Below, in pieces: positions 1 to 7,628 of a stretch of 12,891 nt of DNA. The translations under genes and the position numbers were made by a program. Origin of the DNA: Lachnospiraceae bacterium (GTDB lineage: Bacteria; Bacillota; Clostridia; Lachnospirales; Lachnospiraceae); assembly GCA_009787745.1 (NCBI GenBank), contig WQST01000049.1, forward strand, positions 1 through 12,891, in the 5' to 3' direction. The notes beneath the pieces are model-generated. The model did not search any database, was not told where the DNA came from, and saw only the letters and a program-made list of their open reading frames with translations. Every line of letters starts with the position of its first letter. Within the stretch, counting starts at the first letter, position 1.

Positions 1-1761
1 TGTTTCCGCTAAAAGTCCGTCATAATGATTACTGCGCGCCTTCGTAAACTGCCCTCTAAGATGTTCCTTAATAATCCGATGGATTTGTAAATCGGGATAT
101 CGTCTGATCGGCGACGTAAAATGGCAATAGCAAGGGCTTGCTAACCCGAAATGCGTCGTTTCATCAGGCGAATACTCGGCGCGCTTCATACTGCGAAGGG
201 CCAGGCGGTTGATTGTCGCCTCATAGGGGGTTCCCGCCGCTTGTTTTAATATCTTCTGAATCTCGCGGGGGTGAATTTTTATGGTTTGTGCTGAAAGCCG
301 TTGCTTTTCTCTGCTTTTTTCTTTCGTTTTACTACTTTTTCTGACCGCCTTTACTTTCGGGTCTTTCGCTAGACTGCCGCCTGTTTTAAAGCCAAAATTG
401 CCAAGCGTAATCTTTAACTGCTCAATTTTATCAGGCTCAGGGTCGGCATGAGTCCGATAAACAAAGGGCGATTTCAACTTATTAAAATGAGTCGCGACGG
501 TTTCATTGGCAAGCAACATAAATTCTTCAATAATCTTCGTCGCTGTATTGCTAAGATAAGGTTTCACATCGTATGGAACACCATTTTCGTCAACTAAAAT
601 CTTGCTCTCAGGAAAATCAAAATCAATCGACCCGCGTTTCTTCCTTTTCTGACGTAAACATGCCGCCAGTTCTTCCATCATAATAAACATATCATGAAAC
701 TCATGATGCTCCGCGGTCGTCACAGGGTTCTTATCTTCAAGAATTTCTCGCACTGCTTCGTAAGTCATACGGCGATCTATTTTTATTACTGTTTCAGCTA
801 TCTCATGCTCAAGCACATCACCTTTCGGCGAAACAAGCATCATACAGGAAAGTGAAAGCCGGTCAACTCCCGCATTAAGCGAACAAATCCCGTTTGACAA
901 CGCATGAGGCAACATCGGGATGACCCGATCAGCCAGATAGACGCTTGTCCCCCTTTGTTTGGCTTCACGGTCAAGGGCTGAATTTTCCTGAACATAATTC
1001 GTTACATCAGCGATATGGACGCCTAAACGGAAATTCTCACCTTCGCGATGGATACTAATCGCATCATCCAAATCCTTGGCGTCGGCACCGTCAATCGTCA
1101 CCATCATAACGCCGCGCAAATCCTTACGCCCAGCCATATCCGCATCTGTCACGTATAGACCGATACGCTCGGCTTGATTTAATGTCTTTTCATTAAATTC
1201 ACAGGGAAGCCCGAAGGCTTTAACAATCGACAAAACATCAGTTCCGGGATCATTCACATGACCGATAATTTCAATAATTTTACCTTCAGGATTCCGTCTT
1301 TCGCTTCCCTGTTTCGTAATTTCGACGATTACTTTATGCCCGTCAAAAGCTCCCAATGATAATCCTGTGGGGATGAAAACATCGGCTGATGTTTTACGCA
1401 TATCGGGGATAACAAAACCGAAATTATGCGATTTTTCATAAATTCCGACAATCTGCAAAGGAACGCGTTCCGTAGTTTTCTCCGCCGAAACAGGTTTCGG
1501 CACAACGTCCTTAGCCGTTCTAACCTTACTCTCTTTACTTTTTCCCCGGCTTAATATCTTGGCACTATATTTTCCGCGCTTGGATATCTCAATTTTGCCT
1601 TCCGCTAAAAGTTCATTAAGCACCTGCTTAAATATTAAGCGTTTTTCAGGTTTGACTTGCAATAAAATAATTAACTCTTTTTCCTTCATCGGAACATAAG
1701 AGCCTTCACGCATCACCCTATATACAAGTTTTTTCTTTTCTTCCAAATCGTTTCTTTTCAT
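1..1761 (-). CDS. rnr: Ribonuclease R (3'-5' exoribonuclease), C-terminal end missing at window edge
   Basis: RNase R degrades structured RNA processively from the 3' end and works with tmRNA/SmpB in RNA quality control. The 587 visible residues show an N-terminal winged-helix region (about 5-65), cold-shock-type OB domains (about 85-215) and the RNB catalytic domain (from about 220). The metal-binding aspartates fit the RNase II/R pattern in IDGADAKDLDDAI: D224, D230, D232 and D233. The signature HFTSPIRRYPDL lies at 547-558. The C-terminal S1 domain lies beyond position 1; family members are usually around 700-800 residues. The start is ATG at 1761, with AGAGGA at about 1775-1780 as a somewhat distant SD. 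Residues 463-494 form a Lys/Arg-rich insertion inside the RNB domain compared with my memory of Bacillus RNase R. It follows secG in the same direction, the usual Firmicutes order; smpB would be expected next, outside the window. Confidence 0.96.
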   Translation of the reverse strand, partial: MKRNDLEEKKKLVYRVMREGSYVPMKEKELIILLQVKPEKRLIFKQVLNELLAEGKIEISKRGKYSAKILSRGKSKESKVRTAKDVVPKPVSAEKTTERVPLQIVGIYEKSHNFGFVIPDMRKTSADVFIPTGLSLGAFDGHKVIVEITKQGSERRNPEGKIIEIIGHVNDPGTDVLSIVKAFGLPCEFNEKTLNQAERIGLYVTDADMAGRKDLRGVMMVTIDGADAKDLDDAISIHREGENFRLGVHIADVTNYVQENSALDREAKQRGTSVYLADRVIPMLPHALSNGICSLNAGVDRLSLSCMMLVSPKGDVLEHEIAETVIKIDRRMTYEAVREILEDKNPVTTAEHHEFHDMFIMMEELAACLRQKRKKRGSIDFDFPESKILVDENGVPYDVKPYLSNTATKIIEEFMLLANETVATHFNKLKSPFVYRTHADPEPDKIEQLKITLGNFGFKTGGSLAKDPKVKAVRKSSKTKEKSREKQRLSAQTIKIHPREIQKILKQAAGTPYEATINRLALRSMKRAEYSPDETTHFGLASPCYCHFTSPIRRYPDLQIHRIIKEHLRGQFTKARSNHYDGLLAET

Positions 1762-1816
1762 GTTATATTGTAAATCCTCTGCACTTCGTTCACGCCTATT
1801 TTCCTGCGAATATGTC

Positions 1817-1843
1817 AAAAAAGCACCCTTACAAGAGTGCTTT
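1817..1843 (-). terminator. Rho-independent terminator after secG
   Basis: Read on the minus strand, an 8-bp stem (GCACTCTT pairing with AAGGGTGC, one G-T wobble, 2-nt minimal loop) is followed directly by TTTTTT. It lies 21 bases after the secG stop and about 55 bases before the rnr start. It would end or attenuate secG transcripts and limit read-through into rnr. Confidence 0.8.
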
Positions 1844-1864
1844 CGTCCGCTAAGTTAATATCTC

Positions 1865-2104
1865 TTAGATGAAAGTCAAGTTCAGGACTACCGTCAGCAA
1901 AATGAATCCTGCCGCCAGATACTTGGTGATTTTCACCAATGTTCCTTCCATAGAGCGGCCTTTGTTCTTGCCCCAATATGTCTCCGCGGCACCGCTGATT
2001 GAACCTAAGCCTGCGCTTTTTCCCTCTTGTAATAATACCAGCACTATTAGTGCTATACATACTAAAATAAACAAAATTGTTAAAATCATTCGTATGATTG
2101 TCAT
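1865..2104 (-). CDS. secG: SecG, preprotein translocase subunit
   Basis: SecG is the small non-essential partner of SecYE in the protein-export channel and helps SecA-driven translocation across the cytoplasmic membrane. The 79-residue product has the family layout: TM helix 1 (about 4-25), a cytoplasmic loop starting QEGKSAGLGSISG (26-38) that carries the conserved Gly/Ser stretch, and TM helix 2 (about 62-78). Length is normal for the family. The ATG at 2104 has a GGAGG at 2109-2113 with short spacing. It has its own promoter upstream and a terminator downstream, and it precedes rnr as in many Firmicutes. Confidence 0.95.
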   Translation of the reverse strand: MTIIRMILTILFILVCIALIVLVLLQEGKSAGLGSISGAAETYWGKNKGRSMEGTLVKITKYLAAGFILLTVVLNLTFI

Positions 2105-2173
2105 ATTGCCTCCAATACCTTGTTCCGATAAAATGCGTGAAGCTTTAATAATTATCCTTCACACTAATTACAT

Positions 2174-2202
2174 ATTGTAACATAAGAAAACATGGTAAGC
2201 AA
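2174..2202 (-). promoter_or_regulatory. Sigma-A-type promoter for secG
   Basis: On the minus strand, TTGCTT (2202-2197) is followed after 17 bases by TACAAT (2179-2174). A TG one base before the -10 makes it an extended -10 element. Transcription would start near 2167, leaving a leader of about 60 nt with the GGAGG. The promoter sits immediately after the stop of the cyclase gene, so secG need not depend on the signalling operon. Confidence 0.65.
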
Positions 2203-2209
2203 GTACTTT

Positions 2210-3127
2210 TTATTGCGCTTTTTCATCATATACACAAACCTTATTTTTCCCGCTCTGTTTCGCCGCATAAAGAGCATGGTCGGCTCCGTCTACAACATTA
2301 TTTACTGTTATGCTATAACGCGGAATGACCGTATTTACCCCGATACTTACGGTAATACCGGTAAAACTCCCATCTTCACAAGAAATCTGCGTCTCACTGA
2401 TACTGCCGCGAATCACTTCGGCAATTTTCAAAGCCCCGCTCAAATCGCTGTTTTGTAATAAAACGATAAATTCCTCGCCCCCCCAGCGGGCACAAAAATC
2501 AACCGAGCGTTTTAGGGAATCATTGATTACACCGCCGACGGTCTTTAACGCTTTATCACCTTGCAAGTGACCATATTTATCATTATAATCCTTAAAATTA
2601 TCAATATCAATCATCATAATGCTAAGCGGTATCTGCTCTCTTTTCGCATGATTTAACTCAAGATTCAAACGTGAATTAAAGCCGCGGCGATTAGACAACC
2701 CCGTTAGCTCATCGGTCAAACTGAGGGTCATAATCAAATCAAACTGGAGCGCCAATTGAATTTGGTTCTGCACTCTCAGCTTCACTATCGCCGAATTAAA
2801 CGGCTTCGATATATAATCGGAAGCACCCAAAAGCAAACCTTTTTCTTCTTCCGCCGCTGTTCCCAGCCCTGTTACAAAAATAACGGGAATCGAGCGCGTC
2901 TCCTCCGTACATTTAAGTATCGAAATGACCTCATACCCATCCATTTCAGGCATAATAATATCAAGTAAGATTAAATCAGGCTGATTAATTTTCGCCGCTT
3001 CAATTGCTTCCGAACCGCCCGTAGCGGCATAAACTGTATATTCCTTATTTAGTATTTGGGTTAACGCAACCAAATTCGACATTTCGTCGTCAACTATTAA
3101 CACACTTTTTTTGATTTCATCCCTCAT
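2210..3127 (-). CDS. Response regulator with GGDEF output (diguanylate cyclase)
   Basis: A PleD/WspR-like cytoplasmic enzyme predicted to make c-di-GMP from two GTP when its receiver domain is phosphorylated. Numbering from ATG 3127 (305 residues), the receiver (about 7-125) has D13/D14, phospho-acceptor D56 in LLDIIMPEMDG, T86 and K108. The GGDEF domain (about 135-300) has D174 and N182, the GGEEF active-site loop at 216-220, and an intact inhibitory I-site RSVD (207-210) five residues before it. Activity and product feedback are therefore both expected. A TTG at 3133 would add two residues. ATG 3127 is preferred because GGGAG then sits 7 nt upstream, while it nearly touches the TTG. The start lies 2 nt after the kinase stop, so translation is probably coupled and the kinase is the likely phosphodonor. 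Confidence 0.93.
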   Translation of the reverse strand: MRDEIKKSVLIVDDEMSNLVALTQILNKEYTVYAATGGSEAIEAAKINQPDLILLDIIMPEMDGYEVISILKCTEETRSIPVIFVTGLGTAAEEEKGLLLGASDYISKPFNSAIVKLRVQNQIQLALQFDLIMTLSLTDELTGLSNRRGFNSRLNLELNHAKREQIPLSIMMIDIDNFKDYNDKYGHLQGDKALKTVGGVINDSLKRSVDFCARWGGEEFIVLLQNSDLSGALKIAEVIRGSISETQISCEDGSFTGITVSIGVNTVIPRYSITVNNVVDGADHALYAAKQSGKNKVCVYDEKAQ

Positions 3128-3129
3128 TC

Positions 3130-6100
3130 TCAATCTCCCGCTTTATTTACCTTAATTGCATCCATCCTCTCTATGATTCCGTCAAGTATATCATGAGCTT
3201 GCTTAAATTTAAAATTCTCGATTAAATCAACCAATTGTTCTGTTCCCGAAATTGCCGAAACATCGCCGATAAGGTTTAAACTTTCGGTATTCATTTTCGA
3301 TAGCATCGGTTTCAGTTTATCAAAAATCTCACGTATTTCTTTTTCGTCAGTAATTTTTGTTTCACTTCTTTGTACCTTATCATTAAGAAGCGGCTCCAAT
3401 TTCTTTAAAACGGCATCCAGTTCTGTTTTTAAGATAACTCTTTGCTTACTCGGAAGATTACTTTCTTCCGCTAAAACTGCTTCGGCGGCGGCGGCGGCTT
3501 TCATCAGTTTCATTTCTTTTATTTGCCCCGCATTACTCTTTAATGTATGAGCAAGCCGATGAGCAAGCCGAACATTTCCCGCTTCCAGTTCGGATATCAT
3601 TTCATTATACAAGTTTTGGTTATTTTTGACAAATATGCGCTTTAGCTTTTCCGCCAGCAATTCATCTTCAACCGAATAATTGTGGCGGTCTGACGATGAA
3701 AAACTTATTACAGGCAAAAATTTGAGCAAACATTTCCATAACTCCTGCGCCCTAAACGGTTTACCGAGACAATAAGACATACCGTTTTCCCGATAATGGA
3801 CGATATCATTCGCCATTATGTTCGCTGTAGTAGCAACTATCGGCGTTTTTATCTGCATTTGCGTAATTCTTGATGCGGCTTCAAGCCCATCCATCACAGG
3901 CATATGGATATCCATAAAGATTAAATTAAAAGGCTTCCTTCCTTTTGTGACCCGCGCTTCCAGGATGTCAATCGCTTCTTTACCATTCCCCGCAATCACG
4001 GTTTTAAGGCCTACTCTGGCGAGATGATCACAAATTACTTGCTGATTAAAGTAGTTATCTTCACATATGAGTACTTCGCCCTCGAAATGCGGTTCCTCAA
4101 TGTTATCGATTGAAATATCAAGAACTGATAGATTATCTACATCAATCAATTCAAAAGCTATCGCAAAACTGAATTTCGACCCTACACCGGCAGTACTGTC
4201 AACATAAAGCGTTCCGCCCATCATCTCAACAATATTCTTAGTAATGGCTAAACCTAAGCCCGTTCCGCCGAATTTCCGCGTAACACTGTCGTCTGCTTGC
4301 ACAAATGGGTCAAATATCCGCTTGATTTGCTCTGCATCCATGCCGATGCCGCTGTCTTTGACTTCAAATAATACCGTTATTTTTTCACCGTCATTACTTA
4401 AAACCGAGGCTGATAACTTAACCGTCCCGCTATTGGTGAATTTAATCGCATTCGTAAGTAAATTTAAAATTATTTGACGCAGTTTAACGGGGTCGCCAAG
4501 TAGTTTTTGGGAAATTGACGGTTCGGCATAACAATATAAAGTAATCCCCTTTTCTTCGATTTTTTGCTTGATTGACGACTGGCAACCAGCAAGGATATCA
4601 TGAAGATCAAAGGGAATTTGCTCAAGCACCATTTTACCTGCTTCGATTTTTGAAATATCCAAAATATCATTAATGATTTTCAAAAGCCATGCCGCGTTTT
4701 CCGAAATACTCATCAAGTATTCCTGTGTCTTAGGCGGATTATTTTGATGTTGCGCAAGCTCCGAAAATCCGACGATACTATTCATCGGGGTTCTTATTTC
4801 ATGACTCATATTAGCCAGGAAGGTTGATTTAATTTTATTGGCGGACTCGGCGGCTTCCTGTGCTTCGCGAAGCTGAATAATTGATTCTTTTATTTCTGTA
4901 ATATCAATAAATTGCTCGATAAAAACTCTTCTGCCATCAATCCAATCTATATAACGGCTGTTTATCTTATAATGATGGTTCGTTATCGGGTTATGAAATT
5001 CCCAGGAAATCGATCTGCTCAAATCAATCGTCCCTTCATTTTTCGGACAAAAAGCACAACGGTTTTCGGCATTCAAAACCAGATGTTTCCAGCACTTATG
5101 ACCAATAATGCTCTCTGTAACATTAAATTCTTTCATAAAGCTATCATTGATAAACATAATAATATCTGATTCAATCTCCGTAATAATAATCATCGTATCC
5201 ATTGATTGCATCAGCTTCTCTAATGTCGCATGAGCCGTTTTAATCTTGCTGATATTTCGCCTTTCATCCCGCAAATCGCGGCTGAATCCTGCAATAAAGC
5301 GCTCACTGCCATTGCTTACCCGAATAAGCGTAACTTCACAAGGCAGCGGTTCACCATTAAATGTCTGATGTATCCATTCGGTACGCAGATAGCCTTCGCG
5401 CATCGCTTTTTGTAAACTTGCGATACCTGTGACTCCGCTATCTTCACCGCCGGGCTGTAAAACGGGGGATAATTTGGAGAAATCCTTCATCAATTCACTT
5501 CTTCCCGGTGCTTCAAACAATTTCAGGGTTTCCTGATTAATTGTAATAATCTCAAATTCTTCATTCCATAACGTACAAGCCATCGGGGTTGCGTCAATTA
5601 ATAATTGAGTATATGTCTCCGTCTGTTTTTTTGCCATCATCTTTAAGAAAATAATAATTCCAATCAGCAGAATCAGCAATAACACCGCAATCGTCAGCAT
5701 TAAATAAAATTCACGCGGATTGGATTCCCAAATCGGGAGATTCCTATTTATGAAGATGTGATCACCTGTCAGTGATTTGGGATTTAACTTAAATTCCTTA
5801 ACAACTTGATCATCATATTTCCATCGGTTAAGATACTCCGTGTCAGAAACAAGCGGTAATTCCGCCGGTGATACCCCGTTTAATAATCCTTTTGCGATAT
5901 TTGCCACTAAGATATTTTGCTCCTCGGTGCCTGTCAGCTTCCCGCCTAAGACGCCATATCCGATATAAGCCGAATTCAAGCAAAAAACCGGGTTCACAGA
6001 TGCTTGCGTAACCGCCCCTTGCAAATCTTTTTCCAGTAAAAATTTTCCGCTGCTATCAGAAATATAATTTCCGATTAAAACCAGCGTTTCGCTTCCGAAA

Positions 6101-7395
6101 CTGCGGATATCATCTAAAATTAATGAAAACTCTTTTTCTTCACTCAGGATAAAATCGGGAGGATTCTCTAATTGGTCAGAAATTATGGCGAAATTTTCTT
6201 TGAACACTTCATTGCTAATGGTTAAATCATCATTTAAAACATATACCTGTTTCGTATCAGGATATAATTCCAGCATTTCCGCTATCGTCTCTGATAATGA
6301 CAATGATGCCGTTACACCTGTAAAATAATCTTCAAACCCATAAAACATCGCTTCATCAGTGATGTATGCACCATAATAAAGAATAGGCAGATTGTGAAAC
6401 AATAAATTATAATAATTAAGCGCAAAATCAAGCGCAACGTTCCCTGATACCACGACCAGATCAATATTTCGGATAACAAATTCAGACCTGATCATATCGG
6501 CGATCAAAGAATTATATCGAACTTGGCTATGTGATTCATTGGCATTTAAATTTAAGCTGTAATATTCTAAATCAAAATCATGCTCAAGCCTTTCGCGAAT
6601 TGCGATCATCTGTGCGCGTTCATATTCGCTCTGCGTATTATATGAATTAATATGTAAAACCAGCGGTTGCTCTTTTGGCAGTGCTTCATTGGTCGTGTTC
6701 GTTAGAAAGAACCCTTCCTCTAACATTTCCTGATAAGCTTTTTCCAAAACGGGAACCAGAAATTCATGACTCTTATTTACATAAGAATAAACGGCCTGTC
6801 GTTCTATTGCCCCCGACTTCTTAATCCCTTTCGGTAAGCGGTGGTTATAATGCGCCATTCGCGGAAGAACAACCGTGTCAACTTCGCCATTCAGCAACAA
6901 TTCCCATAGTTCACTTATCTCATTTACAGTAACTAATAAACCCGCTTCCGCTTTATATATATTATTAGCGACATATTGATTTTGCCAACGATAGCCCAAG
7001 CGTAACCCTGCTAAGTCAATCCAGTCGGCAAACTCCGCTTCATTATCACTTAGGGTATAAACATTATATTCAACATGGTCAATCACCACGGGAACCATTA
7101 CCAAATTAGGATAAAGTTCATCCCATCCCGCTGTTTGCGTCGCCAAAATCACCGCATCGCCATAATTGACGTCCGCAATGGCTGTTCGCATCCCCGATAT
7201 CTGAGCATTCATCTGATAACCTGAACTTTTTAGCGCATGATATAAAAGACGATGCATCGAAATCGATTGATCGTCGCTCATAGCCACTTTAATGACGGGT
7301 AAATCCGAATCATCCGCTCTGGCTGAAATCGGTATCATTGATAAAATAAAAATAATAACCAGCGCAAATAAGGTAATTCTTAACTTATTTTCCAA
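3130..7395 (-). CDS. Membrane hybrid sensor histidine kinase with tandem binding-protein-like sensors, PAS-PAS, receiver and HPt
   Basis: A 1421-residue hybrid kinase. Residues 1-27 form a signal peptide ending ARA before DD. Residues 32-235 resemble a type-2 periplasmic binding protein. Residues 243-525 resemble a type-1, ABC_sub_bind-like binding protein. A TM helix spans about 563-586. PAS1 is about 592-710; PAS2 is about 722-838 and carries C768, C780 and C783. HisKA has H865 in MSHEIRTPMN. HATPase_c has an N-box with N978/N982, DSGIGMD (1014-1020) and GGTGLGLA (1043-1050). The receiver (about 1106-1228) has E1112/D1113, phospho-acceptor D1162 and K1212. HPt (about 1240-1335) has H1283 in AHTLKS. 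A helical tail of about 75 residues ends the protein. The start is TTG at 7395, supported by GGAGA 7 nt upstream and by the signal peptide beginning there. It forms an operon with the cyclase gene. Inference: an extracellular ligand drives a His-Asp-His-Asp relay into the cyclase. The ligand is unknown. Confidence 0.93.
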   Translation of the reverse strand: MENKLRITLFALVIIFILSMIPISARADDSDLPVIKVAMSDDQSISMHRLLYHALKSSGYQMNAQISGMRTAIADVNYGDAVILATQTAGWDELYPNLVMVPVVIDHVEYNVYTLSDNEAEFADWIDLAGLRLGYRWQNQYVANNIYKAEAGLLVTVNEISELWELLLNGEVDTVVLPRMAHYNHRLPKGIKKSGAIERQAVYSYVNKSHEFLVPVLEKAYQEMLEEGFFLTNTTNEALPKEQPLVLHINSYNTQSEYERAQMIAIRERLEHDFDLEYYSLNLNANESHSQVRYNSLIADMIRSEFVIRNIDLVVVSGNVALDFALNYYNLLFHNLPILYYGAYITDEAMFYGFEDYFTGVTASLSLSETIAEMLELYPDTKQVYVLNDDLTISNEVFKENFAIISDQLENPPDFILSEEKEFSLILDDIRSFGSETLVLIGNYISDSSGKFLLEKDLQGAVTQASVNPVFCLNSAYIGYGVLGGKLTGTEEQNILVANIAKGLLNGVSPAELPLVSDTEYLNRWKYDDQVVKEFKLNPKSLTGDHIFINRNLPIWESNPREFYLMLTIAVLLLILLIGIIIFLKMMAKKQTETYTQLLIDATPMACTLWNEEFEIITINQETLKLFEAPGRSELMKDFSKLSPVLQPGGEDSGVTGIASLQKAMREGYLRTEWIHQTFNGEPLPCEVTLIRVSNGSERFIAGFSRDLRDERRNISKIKTAHATLEKLMQSMDTMIIITEIESDIIMFINDSFMKEFNVTESIIGHKCWKHLVLNAENRCAFCPKNEGTIDLSRSISWEFHNPITNHHYKINSRYIDWIDGRRVFIEQFIDITEIKESIIQLREAQEAAESANKIKSTFLANMSHEIRTPMNSIVGFSELAQHQNNPPKTQEYLMSISENAAWLLKIINDILDISKIEAGKMVLEQIPFDLHDILAGCQSSIKQKIEEKGITLYCYAEPSISQKLLGDPVKLRQIILNLLTNAIKFTNSGTVKLSASVLSNDGEKITVLFEVKDSGIGMDAEQIKRIFDPFVQADDSVTRKFGGTGLGLAITKNIVEMMGGTLYVDSTAGVGSKFSFAIAFELIDVDNLSVLDISIDNIEEPHFEGEVLICEDNYFNQQVICDHLARVGLKTVIAGNGKEAIDILEARVTKGRKPFNLIFMDIHMPVMDGLEAASRITQMQIKTPIVATTANIMANDIVHYRENGMSYCLGKPFRAQELWKCLLKFLPVISFSSSDRHNYSVEDELLAEKLKRIFVKNNQNLYNEMISELEAGNVRLAHRLAHTLKSNAGQIKEMKLMKAAAAAEAVLAEESNLPSKQRVILKTELDAVLKKLEPLLNDKVQRSETKITDEKEIREIFDKLKPMLSKMNTESLNLIGDVSAISGTEQLVDLIENFKFKQAHDILDGIIERMDAIKVNKAGD
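3547..3570. repeat. Exact 12-bp tandem duplication at the HPt phospho-histidine
   Basis: Two perfect adjacent copies of ATGAGCAAGCCG on the plus strand, in frame with the kinase gene, encode RLAH-RLAH just before TLKS. The second histidine (H1283) is in the canonical HPt position; the first is H1279. Slippage would gain or lose four residues without a frameshift. Confidence 0.85.
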
Positions 7396-7401
7396 ATAAA
7401 A

Positions 7402-7408
7402 TTCTCCG
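7402..7408 (-). promoter_or_regulatory. Ribosome binding site that fixes the kinase TTG start
   Basis: The minus strand reads CGGAGAA here, with 7 nt between GGAGA and the TTG at 7395. There is no in-frame ATG that keeps the full signal peptide, so this site decides the start. Confidence 0.75.
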
Positions 7409-7472
7409 AAAACTTAAATATTTACGTAACCATTCGACACACCCTAAAAGTAATGGTAATTGAGACTACCTC

Positions 7473-7482
7473 ATTATATCAT
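7473..7482 (-). promoter_or_regulatory. Candidate extended -10 promoter of the kinase-cyclase operon
   Basis: The minus strand reads TGATATAAT (7481-7473): a perfect TATAAT with the TG extension. It would start transcription near 7466 and give a leader of about 70 nt before the TTG start. No good -35 is seen at 17 bp, which extended -10 promoters can tolerate. The -10 lies within one arm of the inverted repeat described for 7471-7543. A second TATAAT on this strand (7557-7552, with TTGCGT 17 bp upstream) is an alternative. Confidence 0.45.
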
Positions 7483-7499
7483 GATTTGCTACGCAAATC
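7483..7499. repeat. Perfect 7-bp stem, 3-nt loop hairpin inside the 73-bp element
   Basis: GATTTGC (7483-7489) is followed by TAC and then GCAAATC (7493-7499). No T-run follows on either strand, so it is not an intrinsic terminator. Confidence 0.75.
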
Positions 7500-7533
7500 A
7501 CGCCCTCCGGGGGATGCGCACTAAAGCCGCGCC

Positions 7534-7559
7534 GATATAATGACTAACGTCATTATATC
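7534..7559. repeat. Perfect 11-bp inverted repeat with a 4-nt centre
   Basis: GATATAATGAC (7534-7544), then TAAC, then GTCATTATATC (7549-7559). The left arm is also the right arm of the larger inverted repeat starting at 7471, so in RNA or single-stranded DNA it can pair with either partner. The symmetry would also suit a dimeric regulator. Each arm contains TATAAT on one strand. Confidence 0.8.
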
Positions 7560-7592
7560 TTAACTATCAAAATAACGCAAGACGAAAAACAC

Positions 7593-7620
7593 TTGCTAAA
7601 ATTCAATGTTTCATTATAAA
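7593..7620 (+). promoter_or_regulatory. Candidate promoter of the mannosyltransferase gene
   Basis: TTGCTA (7593-7598), 16 bp, then TATAAA (7615-7620). The expected start of transcription, about 7627, is almost at the ATG (7629), which would make the mRNA leaderless. This agrees with the absence of any SD-like purine run before the ATG. A TATAAT at 7536-7541 is an alternative -10 but lacks a -35. Confidence 0.4.
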
Positions 7621-7628
7621 ATGACGTT

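Larger units (their letters stand above)
7471..7543. repeat. 73-bp element bounded by perfect 10-bp inverted repeats; possible small mobile or REP-like repeat
   Basis: TCATTATATC (7471-7480) and its exact reverse complement GATATAATGA (7534-7543) flank a 53-bp core. The core contains a perfect 7-bp hairpin and a GC-rich stretch (about 7501-7533) very different from the AT-rich flanks. This is the layout of a miniature inverted-repeat element or REP-like palindromic unit, but a single copy cannot prove mobility. It lies between the divergent kinase and mannosyltransferase genes. Confidence 0.5.

Noticed and set aside
1813..1818. TTGACA on the minus strand as a -35 for rnr
   Set aside because: It is formed by the terminator T-run and no -10-like hexamer lies 16-18 bp downstream.
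3484..3498. Five tandem GGC triplets in the kinase gene
   Set aside because: They encode a short polyalanine run in an HPt helix, where alanine is common; no sign of expansion or special role.
4470..4670. Open frame of 66 codons inside the kinase gene on the same strand
   Set aside because: It is an alternative frame of the HisKA/HATPase coding region, with no SD and no recognisable protein features; the same holds for the other open frames opposite the large genes.
7396..7628. Possible c-di-GMP riboswitch upstream of the kinase operon or mannosyltransferase
   Set aside because: None of the conserved GEMM-type sequence blocks or stems is recognisable; the visible structure is explained by the repeats.
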